DNA of 64,000 nucleotides from Phycobacter azelaicus (lineage in GTDB: Bacteria; Pseudomonadota; Alphaproteobacteria; Rhodobacterales; Rhodobacteraceae). The stretch is from the NCBI RefSeq assembly GCF_014884385.1, contig NZ_WKFH01000003.1, positions 2,078,001 to 2,142,000 of the forward strand, written 5' to 3'. The position numbers and the translations under genes were made by a program. Positions 46,804-56,566 of this stretch are shown here, piece after piece. Every line of letters starts with the position of its first letter. The stretch's first letter is position 1. The notes beneath the pieces are model-generated. The model saw only the letters and a program-made list of their open reading frames with translations, was not told the DNA's origin and searched no databases.

Positions 46804-47772
46804 TCAGACCTCGATGTTGGTGAGCATCTTCATGACGAACAGATTGACCGTCAGCATGATCCCGACCACGAAACAGGCGGGAATGAACCAGGGATGATCG
46901 AGCACGTTGTCATAGTAGTTTGGATCTCTGACCAGCAGAACGCCCAGGGCGAACAAGGGGAAACCGGACAGGAATTTGCCCGACCATTGCGCTTCGGCGG
47001 TGATGGCCTTCACCTTGCGGAACAGGCGGAAGCGGGCGCGGATCACCTTGGCAAGACCGGCCAGAACCTCTGCTAGGTTACCGCCAGACTGCTGCTGGAT
47101 CGTGACGGCAACCGCCAAAAAGCGCATGTCCTGCAGATCCAGCCGCTCGGCCATTTCCTTGAGCGCTTCGCCGATGTCGCGACCATAGGCGGACTCATCG
47201 GCGATCATGCCGAACTCGGAGGCAAGCGGGTCCTCAATTTCGTTTGAAACGATCTGAATGGCCGAAGAGAACGGGTGCCCGACACGCAGAGACCGCACCA
47301 TCAGTTCGACTGCATCAGGCAGTTGTTCCTCGATCATGGCCATACGTTTGCTGGCCTTTTTGTTGACCCAGAAAAACACGCCGCCGACGCCAATGATCAG
47401 CGCTCCGAGGGCGCGGACGGGCAGAGGGGCTGCGGTGGCGACGCTCAATGCAATAAAGGCGATGATGGCCACCCCGGCCATGATCATCATCAACTGTTGT
47501 GGCGTGAAAGCGATCGCGGCTTTCTGGGCGCGCTCTGCCAATAGTGAATAGAGCGGAATGGACTGGGATTTTCCGTGCTGTTTCAGTTCTTTGCGAAGCT
47601 GCTCCAACACCTCTTCACGGGTATTACCCTTCTCCAGCATCTCAAGCCGACGGCTGACCTTGCTGTTAAGGCGGATCGATTTGCCGAAGACGACAAGGTA
47701 GATCCCTTCCACCAGGACGATGACACCGACAAAGATAAGCCCGTAAATCAGCGGTTCTATAGGCACTTGCAT
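46804..47772 (-). CDS. tadB: Tad inner-membrane platform protein TadB
   Basis: A 322-residue T2SS F-domain protein. ATG at 47772 is taken because GGAG lies 7 bases upstream; the GTG at 47781 overlaps the cpaF stop (GTGA) and is possible. Hydrophobic helices near 8-28, 85-125 and 255-310 enclose LPDAVELMVRSLRVGHPFSS. It is the usual partner of TadC. Confidence 0.92.
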   Translation of the reverse strand: MQVPIEPLIYGLIFVGVIVLVEGIYLVVFGKSIRLNSKVSRRLEMLEKGNTREEVLEQLRKELKQHGKSQSIPLYSLLAERAQKAAIAFTPQQLMMIMAGVAIIAFIALSVATAAPLPVRALGALIIGVGGVFFWVNKKASKRMAMIEEQLPDAVELMVRSLRVGHPFSSAIQIVSNEIEDPLASEFGMIADESAYGRDIGEALKEMAERLDLQDMRFLAVAVTIQQQSGGNLAEVLAGLAKVIRARFRLFRKVKAITAEAQWSGKFLSGFPLFALGVLLVRDPNYYDNVLDHPWFIPACFVVGIMLTVNLFVMKMLTNIEV

Positions 47773-47777
47773 CCCGG

Positions 47778-49217
<1,440 letters not shown>

Positions 49218-49244
49218 ATCTTTATCCCCCGGAGTTCCTGCTGG

Positions 49245-50486
49245 TTAGGCGGCTGCGTCCGCTTCGCTCTGGCCCAGCTCATGCAGGGACTGAGCGAGTT
49301 TCGCGATCTCCTTGCGTAGCGGGTTTTTGGCATTGGAAAGCGCCAAGGGCTGGCCGTGATCGCAGCTTTGCAGAACCGGCTTGCCACCATCCGGCATTTG
49401 CAGGTCAATCGATATTCCAAGGCTGTCTGCCATGCGTTTGACACGGGATTTCCCGGTCAGATCGGTGAACTTTGGTGCTCGGTTCAAAACGAACCGCAGC
49501 TTGTCAAACGGCAGTCCTTCGGATTGCAGGGCGCGTTTCATGCGCACCGTGTTCTGGGCCGAGCGCATGTCCAGCTCGATCAGTGCAAAATAGACATGAG
49601 CCAGCTGCAGCATGGTTTCGGACCATTGTACCAGTGTGTGCGGCAGATCCACCACCACGAAATCGAAATGACTGCGGGCCATCTCGACTACCCGTTCGAC
49701 ATCCTCAGGCGTGATGATTTCAAGCGGGATCATGTCCGAAGGGGCCGTCAGGACCTGCAGTTTTTCCTGAAACGGCAAAAGCGCCTGGCCAAACACCTCT
49801 TCATCAAGGCTGTCTGTTTCGCTCAGCATCTCCATGACCGCCTCGCGGCGCGGCAGGTCCAGATACGTAGATACGGATCCGTACTGCATGTCGAAATCCA
49901 GCAGGCAGACCCTTGGTTCCTTGCTTTTGCTGAGTTCTGCCAGCTCCCAGGCAAGGTTCACGGCAAGCGTGGTTGATCCGGTGCCCCCGGCCAGCCCGTG
50001 ACACACGATCAGGGCGCCTTCGCGACGGCTGCCTGTTTTCAGCTGGTGCGGGTTTTCCGCTGCCGGTTCCGGCTGAGGTTCAGGCGCGCTGAGACGTTCG
50101 ATGGCCGCCTGTAGCTCTTGTTCGGGAAGCGGGTAGGGGATGAATTCGTCGGCGCCCTGGCGCAGCAGGGAGTGCAAGGCGGCCGGGGTGACATCCTCGG
50201 CGATCAGAATGACCTTAATGCCCTTTGCGTGGGCCTCGGTGATGATATCACCCATCAGGGGCAGATTTTCTTCGTCCTCGCAATCCATCGCCATTGCAAC
50301 GAATTGCAGCGATTCGGCTTCGGGCTGGTTGAAGAAGGTCAGCGCTTCGTTGAAGCCCAGATCGCCCCAAGCCTCCCCCAAGGCGGTTTCCATGTCTTCG
50401 ATCAAGAGGTCGAAATTCTGCACATCGCGGCTGATGGTACAGGCAACAATGGCAGGTGTATCAGTTTGCGGTAGTCCGCTGCTCAT
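49245..50486 (-). CDS. cpaE: Pilus localisation protein CpaE (MinD/ParA-like)
   Basis: A 413-residue MinD-like protein that places the Tad pilus, as in Caulobacter CpaE. A receiver-like N-terminus (about 10-135) is followed by a degenerate P-loop, HGLAGGTGSTTLAVNL (about 163-178), in which the nucleotide-contacting Lys of GK[ST] is absent, as in known CpaE. The strand VCLLDFDMQYGSV follows. ATG at 50486 (AGAGG 9 bases upstream) is preferred over 50495. Confidence 0.9.
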   Translation of the reverse strand: MSSGLPQTDTPAIVACTISRDVQNFDLLIEDMETALGEAWGDLGFNEALTFFNQPEAESLQFVAMAMDCEDEENLPLMGDIITEAHAKGIKVILIAEDVTPAALHSLLRQGADEFIPYPLPEQELQAAIERLSAPEPQPEPAAENPHQLKTGSRREGALIVCHGLAGGTGSTTLAVNLAWELAELSKSKEPRVCLLDFDMQYGSVSTYLDLPRREAVMEMLSETDSLDEEVFGQALLPFQEKLQVLTAPSDMIPLEIITPEDVERVVEMARSHFDFVVVDLPHTLVQWSETMLQLAHVYFALIELDMRSAQNTVRMKRALQSEGLPFDKLRFVLNRAPKFTDLTGKSRVKRMADSLGISIDLQMPDGGKPVLQSCDHGQPLALSNAKNPLRKEIAKLAQSLHELGQSEADAAA

Positions 50487-50577
50487 CGCCAACATCCTCT
50501 TAGTCTCAAGGTGCGTCGCCTCCGTTTGTCGGGGCGCACTTCACCTCTTTTAGAGAATGTCCGTTAAGATCTTGACC

Positions 50578-50604
50578 ACAATTGGGCCAAAAGCCTCCAA
50601 TTGT
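50578..50604. repeat. Inverted repeat between cpaE and the OmpA gene
   Basis: An 8-bp inverted repeat ACAATTGG/CCAATTGT (50578-50585 with 50597-50604) lies in the 141 bp between cpaE and the OmpA-family gene. No T-run, so a regulator dyad or an mRNA processing site is as likely as a terminator. Confidence 0.35.
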
Positions 50605-50636
50605 AGGGAAAAGTTAAGAGGTTTTAGGAAGGAATT

Positions 50637-51275
50637 TTATTCCAAGGTGGATTGCAGGGATTGCTCCGCCGTCAGCGTCGTTGCCGGGACGGCACTTGCA
50701 AGATACTCACGATAGACGATCTGAGCGTACTTCCCGTCCAGGACAGTGGGATGACGCTTGAGGAAGCCGCTTACTTCGGTGACGGTGCGGCGGTTGCGTC
50801 TTTCGCGCTGCTGGGTGACGATCAGGGGCTGGGTTTCACCATAAGAGACAAGCGCTTCCAGGCGTGCCCGGCTGATGCCTTTGGAAACCAGGTAATTCAC
50901 GGCGGCCTGGGCGCGCCGTTTGCCAAGGCGTTTGTTGTAGGCAGCGCTGCCAACGGCATCGGTGTGGCCATAGACACGGAAGCGCACCTCGGGGAACTGC
51001 TTGATCCAGTGAGCCTGACGATCCAGTGTCGCCCGTGCAGCGCCATCAAGGCGGGCACTGTCAAAATCGAAGGTGATGGTGGTCGGCACTTCCTCGGCAA
51101 AGCGACCCGCAAGTTGGATGGCATAGTCGCGCTCGCCGCTCATCACGGCGGCATTGTTCAGCGTGGAATGACCAAAGACATTGCTGGACAAAGGCTCCCC
51201 GGCTTCGCGGGTCGCGCAAGCGGCTGTAGTCAGCATAAGCGCCAAGGCAGCGGATTTCTTGATCATCGGCCCCAT
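50637..51275 (-). CDS. OmpA-family lipoprotein of the Tad locus
   Basis: A 212-residue protein with signal and lipobox TAAC (Cys20). The C-terminal OmpA domain (about 80-150) has FDFDSARLDGAARATLDRQ and GHTDAVGSAAYNKRLGKRRA for peptidoglycan binding. It sits between cpaC and cpaE, as in many Rhodobacteraceae Tad operons, and is likely to anchor the secretin. An ATG at 51266 is an alternative start. Only 11 bp to cpaC. Confidence 0.88.
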   Translation of the reverse strand: MGPMIKKSAALALMLTTAACATREAGEPLSSNVFGHSTLNNAAVMSGERDYAIQLAGRFAEEVPTTITFDFDSARLDGAARATLDRQAHWIKQFPEVRFRVYGHTDAVGSAAYNKRLGKRRAQAAVNYLVSKGISRARLEALVSYGETQPLIVTQQRERRNRRTVTEVSGFLKRHPTVLDGKYAQIVYREYLASAVPATTLTAEQSLQSTLE

Positions 51276-51286
51276 CTTCCTTCCGG

Positions 51287-52693
51287 TCAGTCCATTACGT
51301 AGCCATAGGAGCCGTTGAAGTCCTGCTTTGCAACCTCGCTTGCAGGGCCTGACCGGCTGCGTGCGGTGCGCCCGAACAGGAACAGATCCGCCTCGCTGGG
51401 TGGTTTGATACGGTCGGTGGGCAGGGCCAGCGCTTCGCCGCGCGTGGGCGTGACAAGATGGGCGCTGACGATGATGACCAACTCGGTCTGAGACCGCTGA
51501 TAGTCGGCGCTGCGGAACAGAGCCCCCAGCACAGGTACGTCGCTGATCCAGGGCAACTGCGAGGCGTTGTCGAGGAATTCATCCTTGATCAAACCGGCGA
51601 TTGCAAAGCTCTCTCCATCGCGCATTTCCACGGTGGTGGAGGTCTCCCGGCGCGAGAAGGCGTTGATCGACAGTCCGTTCAGCTCAAGCGTGTTGGTCGG
51701 ATCAATAGCCGAGACCGCAGCTTTCAGTTCTAGGTTCACGATGTCCTCGTCCACCACGCGAGGGATGAAGTTCAGCTCGATACCGAAGGGTTTGAAATCG
51801 ACCGTGATCAGCCCGTCTTCCTGAGCGACCGGAACCGGATATTCACCGCCCGCCAGGAACTTAGCCTCCTGCCCGGACAGGGCCGACAGGTTCGGCTCGG
51901 CCAGCGTGCGGACAACGCCTTTTTGCTCCAGAGCTTCCAGAAGCAGGCCGACCTGAACCGACCCGACGTTGAATCCAAACAGGATGGCGCCGGTATTGCT
52001 GTTGGCGTCAGGGATACTTCCGCCCAGTGCCCCGGTCAGCGCGGGCTGGTTGTTGAGTGTGTTTACCCCGCCATTGACACCAAAGCTGCTGCCACCATTC
52101 ACCCCAAGTGATGAACTGAGCGACTTTGAAACGGAGCGCTGCATCTCGGCAAAGCGAACCTTCAGCATGACTTGCTGGACGCCGCCCACCGACATCAGGT
52201 TGCTGACGCGATCAGGGGCATAGCGTTCGGCCAAATCCAGCGCACGCTGCAAGCGCGCCGAGCTTGAAACGGTACCAGAGAGAACGATGCCGTCATTGGC
52301 GGTGCGTACTTCGATTTTTTCGCCGGGCAGGATCTGACGCAGACGTTCCTTGAATTCGCTGACATCGGCAGCCACGCGAACATCGACGTTCGTGATCAGT
52401 CGGCCAGAGGCATCCAGCAGGGTCAGCGTTGTCAGTCCGGGCGACTTGCCGAGCACATATATGGTGCGATCCGAAAGGGAGGAGATATCCGCGATGCTGG
52501 GATTGGCGATGCTGAGTTCCGCAAAGGGGACATCGCTCTCTACCACGACCGCGCGGTTCATTGGTACGTCCAAAGAGGCAGAGGCGCCTTTTTTGACAAC
52601 GCGTACACCATTGGCCAAGGCTCCATCAGGAACCGCGACGCATACCAGCGAGAGCCCGGTCAGGGCCGCCGCAAGAAACCTTCGAAATGCCAT
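51287..52693 (-). CDS. cpaC: Tad pilus secretin CpaC (RcpA)
   Basis: A 468-residue outer-membrane secretin. A Sec signal peptide (about 1-28, ending DGALAN) is followed by a BON/N-domain with RGVLAN-free IANPSIADISSLSD (about 55-68) and the secretin C-domain (about 230-430), with VVRTLAEPNLSALSGQEAKF, a pattern shared by the family. Start 52693 (AGG upstream) is preferred over GTG 52714. Together with the CpaB and OmpA-like proteins it forms the pilus pore. Confidence 0.93.
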   Translation of the reverse strand: MAFRRFLAAALTGLSLVCVAVPDGALANGVRVVKKGASASLDVPMNRAVVVESDVPFAELSIANPSIADISSLSDRTIYVLGKSPGLTTLTLLDASGRLITNVDVRVAADVSEFKERLRQILPGEKIEVRTANDGIVLSGTVSSSARLQRALDLAERYAPDRVSNLMSVGGVQQVMLKVRFAEMQRSVSKSLSSSLGVNGGSSFGVNGGVNTLNNQPALTGALGGSIPDANSNTGAILFGFNVGSVQVGLLLEALEQKGVVRTLAEPNLSALSGQEAKFLAGGEYPVPVAQEDGLITVDFKPFGIELNFIPRVVDEDIVNLELKAAVSAIDPTNTLELNGLSINAFSRRETSTTVEMRDGESFAIAGLIKDEFLDNASQLPWISDVPVLGALFRSADYQRSQTELVIIVSAHLVTPTRGEALALPTDRIKPPSEADLFLFGRTARSRSGPASEVAKQDFNGSYGYVMD

Positions 52694-52845
52694 GTGACCT
52701 GCCTTTCCGATCACGCCTCAACTTCGGGTCTTTTTGCCCGATATTTTGGAGCAGTGTGCGGCAATTCCCGAATTATTGCAAGAATCAAAGGCTGCAAAGG
52801 ACAGAGAGTGGGGCTGGCACTGTGGGGCAGGGGCAACATCACATA

Positions 52846-52875
52846 AGAAACCGCCGCCCAACTGGGGGCGGCGGC
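52846..52875 (-). terminator. Hairpin after cpaB
   Basis: A 9-bp stem CCGCCGCCC/GGGCGGCGG (52851-52859 with 52866-52874) lies 50 bp after the cpaB stop. On the minus strand it is followed by TTTCTTATG. It may partly stop transcription between the pilin/cpaB part and the machine genes. Confidence 0.5.
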
Positions 52876-52921
52876 ATAGGGTCTGAAGCAGGTATAGAAC
52901 AGGTTGCTCTGGCGGCGGCGA

Positions 52922-53782
52922 TCAGTTCGAGCAGGGGATCGGGATCTCCACCACTTCAGCGCCGCGGCGGGTGCGGATGGTGCAGACACGTTCTTCTTGT
53001 GCCACGACCGGTGCTTCAACCGCGCTGAGGCCAAGCAGCTTGCGCTGGTCCACCTCGACCATGGCGGCAACCGTGTCATCCTCGGCGCCGACAAGCGCCA
53101 GAGAAAGCTTACCTGTGCTTTGCGCCTGGGCCAGCGCGGCCACCTGTTCGGGGCGCGCCGCTACGGTGACGGTGCGGGCAATGACTGCGCCGTCAATGTC
53201 GCCGCCGGCGCTCTGGTCGACGGCGATCAGTTCGACATTGGTCTCGATCAACCGTGTCACATCACCCTGAACCGCGACATTCGCTCCGCGGACTGCGCCG
53301 GTCCAGTAGACGTCGACGCGGTCGCCCGGCCGCAGAAACCCGGACACGCCCGATGCCACGTCGACCTTGATCGCAAAGGCCCGCATGCCGCGTGCAAGGC
53401 GTGAGGTGATGCCGGCATCTTCGCCCGGTGCGCTCACCTTGACGGTCAGCAGCGGTTCGTCCTTTTCCATGGTGCGCAGCACCACGCGAGGCTCATCAGA
53501 GCGCTCCGGCGGGAACAGCTCTTCGAGGCTGGTGAAGGCCCCTTCGGGTACCGACTCCTCTGGCCAGCGCACCTTGCGAACCGCTTCTTCCGTCAGGCGC
53601 TCACCATATTTCAGCTGCTTCGTTGCAACATAAACATCCGTGGTCGGAACAACTTCCGCACGGTTTGCCCGTTCGCGGGCCAATTCATTCTGATAGGCCG
53701 AGATGTAGTTCTTCGCCATCATAACGGCGCCACCGGCCAAGGCGACACCGACAATCAGCACGAGTCCGAAAACCGCACGCAT
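52922..53782 (-). CDS. cpaB: Flp pilus assembly protein CpaB (RcpC)
   Basis: A 286-residue periplasmic protein with an N-terminal membrane anchor (about 2-25) and a SAF domain (about 50-110, with YVATKQLKYGERLTEEAVRK), then a CpaB/RcpC C-terminal domain (about 140-270). It associates with the secretin CpaC. AGAGGT is 6 bases before the ATG at 53782; a longer start at 53797 is possible. It lies 110 bp downstream of the pilin-like gene. Confidence 0.92.
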   Translation of the reverse strand: MRAVFGLVLIVGVALAGGAVMMAKNYISAYQNELARERANRAEVVPTTDVYVATKQLKYGERLTEEAVRKVRWPEESVPEGAFTSLEELFPPERSDEPRVVLRTMEKDEPLLTVKVSAPGEDAGITSRLARGMRAFAIKVDVASGVSGFLRPGDRVDVYWTGAVRGANVAVQGDVTRLIETNVELIAVDQSAGGDIDGAVIARTVTVAARPEQVAALAQAQSTGKLSLALVGAEDDTVAAMVEVDQRKLLGLSAVEAPVVAQEERVCTIRTRRGAEVVEIPIPCSN

Positions 53783-53891
53783 TGTGGTACCTCTCATTCA
53801 TCAAGTGCCGAACCCGCGTTTTGCGGACCCGGTTTCGTGGTAAGGCAGGGAGTACAGCACTCTGTCGTAGGTCAGGTGAGTGCAGCAGGCC

Positions 53892-54068
53892 TTAGCTGAA
53901 GGTCCAGTTGGCCATGTAGGCCATGAACGCATCCGCAAGTCCCATTGCCCCGTCTTGCATGGCCGAAGCGATCAGAACGCAAAGACCGATGATCGCTGCG
54001 GTCAGAACCACCCAATCAACCGTCACCGCGCCCTCATCCCTGGCGAGAAAGGTCCAGATCTTTTTCAT
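53892..54068 (-). CDS. Flp-type pilin-like protein, second copy
   Basis: A 58-residue protein beginning MKKIWTFLARDEGAVTVDWVVL, with a short positive leader, the processing Gly (G^AVTVDW) and a hydrophobic helix (about 13-35). It lacks a Ser/Thr/Gly-rich C-terminal segment seen in the upstream pilin, and ends AYMANWTFS with more hydrophobic residues. It is probably a minor pilin. AAAGAG precedes the ATG weakly; a start at 54086 is an alternative. It follows the first pilin gene and its terminator. Confidence 0.82.
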   Translation of the reverse strand: MKKIWTFLARDEGAVTVDWVVLTAAIIGLCVLIASAMQDGAMGLADAFMAYMANWTFS

Positions 54069-54100
54069 CTTGGGTAGCTCTTTCAAACGGGTTTTGTGGG

Positions 54101-54137
54101 AAAAAGGGCCGCGCCTTTGTCACGAAAGGCGCGGCCC
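54101..54137 (-). terminator. Strong Rho-independent terminator after the pilin gene
   Basis: A 13-bp perfect stem (54106-54118 with 54125-54137), 6-nt loop, and on the minus strand TTTTT follows (54101-54105). It lies between the first pilin gene and the rest of the Tad genes. Partial read-through would give high pilin mRNA and less machine mRNA. Confidence 0.9.
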
Positions 54138-54162
54138 CAAAGCTTGTGCCTAAGTCAGGCTA

Positions 54163-54348
54163 TTAGCCGTCGGTCGGAGTTTTGCCGGTCAGGTAGGTGC
54201 CGGTCGATGCCGTCAGGCTGCTCGCACCGGTCTGGATCGAGGTGTAGACTGCGCCAGCCAGAACGGCCACGGCTGCGGTCAGAACAACCCAGTCAACGGT
54301 CACGGCGCCGGAGTCGTCTTTGCGGAAGTTTTTGATGAACTTGATCAT
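54163..54348 (-). CDS. flp: Major Flp pilin
   Basis: A 61-residue prepilin with leader MIKFIKNFRKDDSG, cleavage site G^AVTVDW, and a hydrophobic helix (about 16-38). The C-terminal half is Ser/Thr/Gly-rich (SIQTGASSLTASTGTYLTGK), as in Flp/Fap pilins. The Flp consensus after the Gly is XXXXEY; here it is AVTVDW. GGAGG precedes the ATG. It is the 5' gene of the Tad cluster, and a terminator follows directly. Confidence 0.92.
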   Translation of the reverse strand: MIKFIKNFRKDDSGAVTVDWVVLTAAVAVLAGAVYTSIQTGASSLTASTGTYLTGKTPTDG

Positions 54349-54717
54349 TGTGTCGTCCCTCCAAAGGATCTCTGAATTTGCATTATCCCGCCGTCCTCTG
54401 AGTGGGTCTGTCTCTCTCTCTCACCGACCCTGTCCGGCTTGGATGAATACATATAGCCGGGTGAGCGTGGCAGCATTTGGGCCGAAAACCGGAAAGGCTG
54501 CCAAATTTTAACGGTTTTTAAATAAACTTGTTAAGGCAATGATAATGCGCGCAAAAAGCGTTTACGGTTCGTAAACTGGCGTGGCATTTGGGCGGCATCG
54601 TCGGTGAAATATGGCGAATATGCCAGATTCTGAGGCTTAAGGCTGGATTTGAATCGCCATTTGGTCGAGTCTTTTGGGAAAAAGAGCAGACTCATACTCA
54701 GGCAAACAGGCCACTCC
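54349..54717. other. Divergent control region between flp and the transglycosylase
   Basis: A 369-bp stretch, AT-rich from about 54500 to 54560. It should hold the flp promoter and that of the lytic transglycosylase. A CtrA-like TTAA-N7-TAAA lies at 54508-54522, with two further TTAA near it. I see no clear -35/-10 pair and no small gene with support. Confidence 0.45.
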
Positions 54718-55536
54718 ATGCCCTTATGTCGTTCAATTGTCGCCGGTGCGGCCGTTGTCTTTACGTTCATTGCCAGTTCCGTGGGGGCGGAGCAGGCACC
54801 AAAACCCTTTCCGGAGTTTGAGGCTAAGCGGGTCAAACCGCCAAAGCCTGGCACGTCGCAGCGCATCACCGTGCAAATCGCGCCGCCGCCTGCTCAGCCC
54901 GAAGTATCTGCCAAAGGGCCGGTCGGCGAGGATACACCTGAAAAGGGGCGTTATGCCTGGTTCTGGGACGAAATCCCGGCCGATCTTGCGGGCTCCAGCG
55001 GCGCAGTACGGCTTGAGCGAGCAATGACAGTATTGGGATCGCCACAAGGCGCAGGCGTTTCGGCGCCGCGCCTGCAAACCTTACAGGAAATCGTTGCGGC
55101 CCAGGGGGTGCCTATTCTTATGGCCAGCCTCGAGGCACAGGTGTCTCCTGCTTTGACCCTGGCTGTCATTGCCGTTGAAAGCGCCGGCAAGACCGATGCG
55201 GTAAGTGCCGCCGGGGCGCAGGGTCTGATGCAGCTGATGCCGGACACCGCCAGTCGATTTGGTGTGGCAGATGTCTTTGCCGCCCAGGAGAACATCGCGG
55301 GCGGCGTGCGATACCTCGACTGGCTTTTGCAGGAGTTCGATGGCGATCCAATTCTGGCGCTTGCTGGCTACAATGCGGGAGAGGGTGCCGTGCGGGACCA
55401 TGCAGGCGTGCCACCTTTTGCGGAGACGCGGGACTACGTGCCAAAGGTGTTGGCCGCGTACCGCGTCGCGCGGGGTCTGTGCATGAGCCCGCCCGAGCTG
55501 ATCACCGATGGCTGCGTGTTCCGTCAGGTGAAGTAA
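54718..55536 (+). CDS. Lytic transglycosylase (SLT domain)
   Basis: A 272-residue exported murein lyase. A signal peptide (about 1-24, ending SVGAEQ) and a Pro-rich linker (about 40-70) lead to the SLT domain, with catalytic Glu154 in AVESAGKTDAVS, then AQGLMQLMPDTASRFGV and LAGYNAGEGAV. It cleaves glycan strands to 1,6-anhydro ends. The start at 54718 follows AGG; an upstream start at 54649 is less likely. It is divergent from flp, so it may open the wall for the pilus, by inference. Confidence 0.85.
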   Translation: MPLCRSIVAGAAVVFTFIASSVGAEQAPKPFPEFEAKRVKPPKPGTSQRITVQIAPPPAQPEVSAKGPVGEDTPEKGRYAWFWDEIPADLAGSSGAVRLERAMTVLGSPQGAGVSAPRLQTLQEIVAAQGVPILMASLEAQVSPALTLAVIAVESAGKTDAVSAAGAQGLMQLMPDTASRFGVADVFAAQENIAGGVRYLDWLLQEFDGDPILALAGYNAGEGAVRDHAGVPPFAETRDYVPKVLAAYRVARGLCMSPPELITDGCVFRQVK

Positions 55537-55559
55537 GCCCCATCGGGGTCAATGGGCAG

Positions 55560-56141
55560 TCACGATTTCTGGATGTGAAGTTCAATTAGTTTGCGCGCGG
55601 CTGCTTTTGCGTCGGCTGCCGGATCACCAGCCAGCCCCCCGCCGCGCGCCATCACGGCCGAAACGATAGCGCCCTCTTTCAATAGCAACAGCTGCCGGGC
55701 CAGATTGAGCGGCTCTTCGGCGCCTGCATCGGCAGCGAGCCCAACAAAGTGATCCTGCAGGAACTGCTTGTGCGCGGCGCTTTGCGCGTGGATCGGGTGG
55801 TTCACCTCCTGAAACTCTGCACTGGCCTTGATGAACATACAGCCACGGAATTCGGGCCTTTCGAACCATTCCGACAGAGCGTCGAACAGGGCCAGCAGCT
55901 GTCCTTCGGGAGTGTCTGCCAGCTCTTCGATGCGCCGATAAAGCCAGTTGCGAAAGTTTTCGTCCCGAAGGCGCAGGACTGCAAGGATCAGTTCTTCCTT
56001 GGTGCGAAAGTGCTTGTACATCGATGTTTTCGACACCCCGGTTTCCGCGACCAGCTTGTCCATGCCGGTGGCGTGAAACCCGTTACGATAGAAAACATCG
56101 AGGGCCTTTCGGACCAGCTCGTCTCTTTTGTTGGGGCGCAT
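55560..56141 (-). CDS. TetR-family regulator
   Basis: A 193-residue repressor with an N-terminal TetR helix-turn-helix (about 8-54: ALDVFYRNGFHATGMDKL and GVSKTSMYKHFRTKEEL). The C-terminal ligand domain (about 60-190) is of unknown specificity. One TACCGATCTGTA site lies 17 bp before its start, and two more lie in front of the divergent small gene, so autorepression is probable. It is divergent from the cluster of enzymes at 56.3-59.2 kb, its likely targets. Confidence 0.9.
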   Translation of the reverse strand: MRPNKRDELVRKALDVFYRNGFHATGMDKLVAETGVSKTSMYKHFRTKEELILAVLRLRDENFRNWLYRRIEELADTPEGQLLALFDALSEWFERPEFRGCMFIKASAEFQEVNHPIHAQSAAHKQFLQDHFVGLAADAGAEEPLNLARQLLLLKEGAIVSAVMARGGGLAGDPAADAKAAARKLIELHIQKS

Positions 56142-56157
56142 GATTCGTCTCTTTCTG

Positions 56158-56169
56158 TACCGATCTGTA
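56158..56169. promoter_or_regulatory. TetR operator site 1
   Basis: TACCGATCTGTA, an imperfect palindrome around GATC, 17 bp before the tetR start. The same 12-mer recurs exactly at 56289, and its reverse form is at 56319. Confidence 0.65.
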
Positions 56170-56266
56170 AGTATTTCACATCATCAAAAAAGACAACTGC
56201 GACACAATAAAGTGAACAGTTTCAAAGCGCTGTGATGAATATCAGCAAGTCGTGATCAATGCATAA

Positions 56267-56282
56267 CAAATCGTGATTTGTA
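56267..56282. repeat. Inverted repeat ACAAATC/GATTTGT
   Basis: A 7-bp inverted repeat with a 2-bp centre in an AT-rich patch between the TetR operator sites. It is unlike the operator and could bind a second regulator, or be part of a promoter. Confidence 0.4.
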
Positions 56283-56288
56283 AAATAT

Positions 56289-56330
56289 TACCGATCTGTA
56301 CAGTTTGATCGCAAGGATTACAGATCGGTA
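56289..56330. promoter_or_regulatory. TetR operator sites 2 and 3
   Basis: TACCGATCTGTA at 56289-56300 and its inverse TACAGATCGGTA at 56319-56330, starts 30 bp apart (about three helix turns). They lie 30-70 bp before the small gene at 56359 and so would cover its promoter. Confidence 0.65.
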
Positions 56331-56358
56331 CACTTACTTCCAGCACAGGAGACCTCGA

Positions 56359-56550
56359 ATGAGACGATTGTTCCAACCCATGCGCTCGCCCCTTGGTCCC
56401 TTCGTGCTGACTGCTGCCATTGCGGTGGCCCAGTTCGCGCCATCCGCACAAGCGGTTCTGGATGCTCAGGAGCGCAAACGCCCTGTCCATTTAGCGAACA
56501 TGGCAGGCGCCTTGCCCGAGGGCGCCCCCATGCGGGTGGCCGCCAACTGA
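56359..56550 (+). CDS. Small secreted or membrane peptide under TetR control
   Basis: A 63-residue protein whose first 30 residues ([20 protein letters not shown] and onward) form a signal-like helix, ending in SAQA. The remainder is short and polar. AGGAG precedes the ATG. It has no recognised family. The position right after the two TetR operators and before a strong hairpin makes it the first gene of the cluster. Confidence 0.6.
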   Translation: MRRLFQPMRSPLGPFVLTAAIAVAQFAPSAQAVLDAQERKRPVHLANMAGALPEGAPMRVAAN

Positions 56551-56566
56551 CCGGCAGTTGCCCCCT

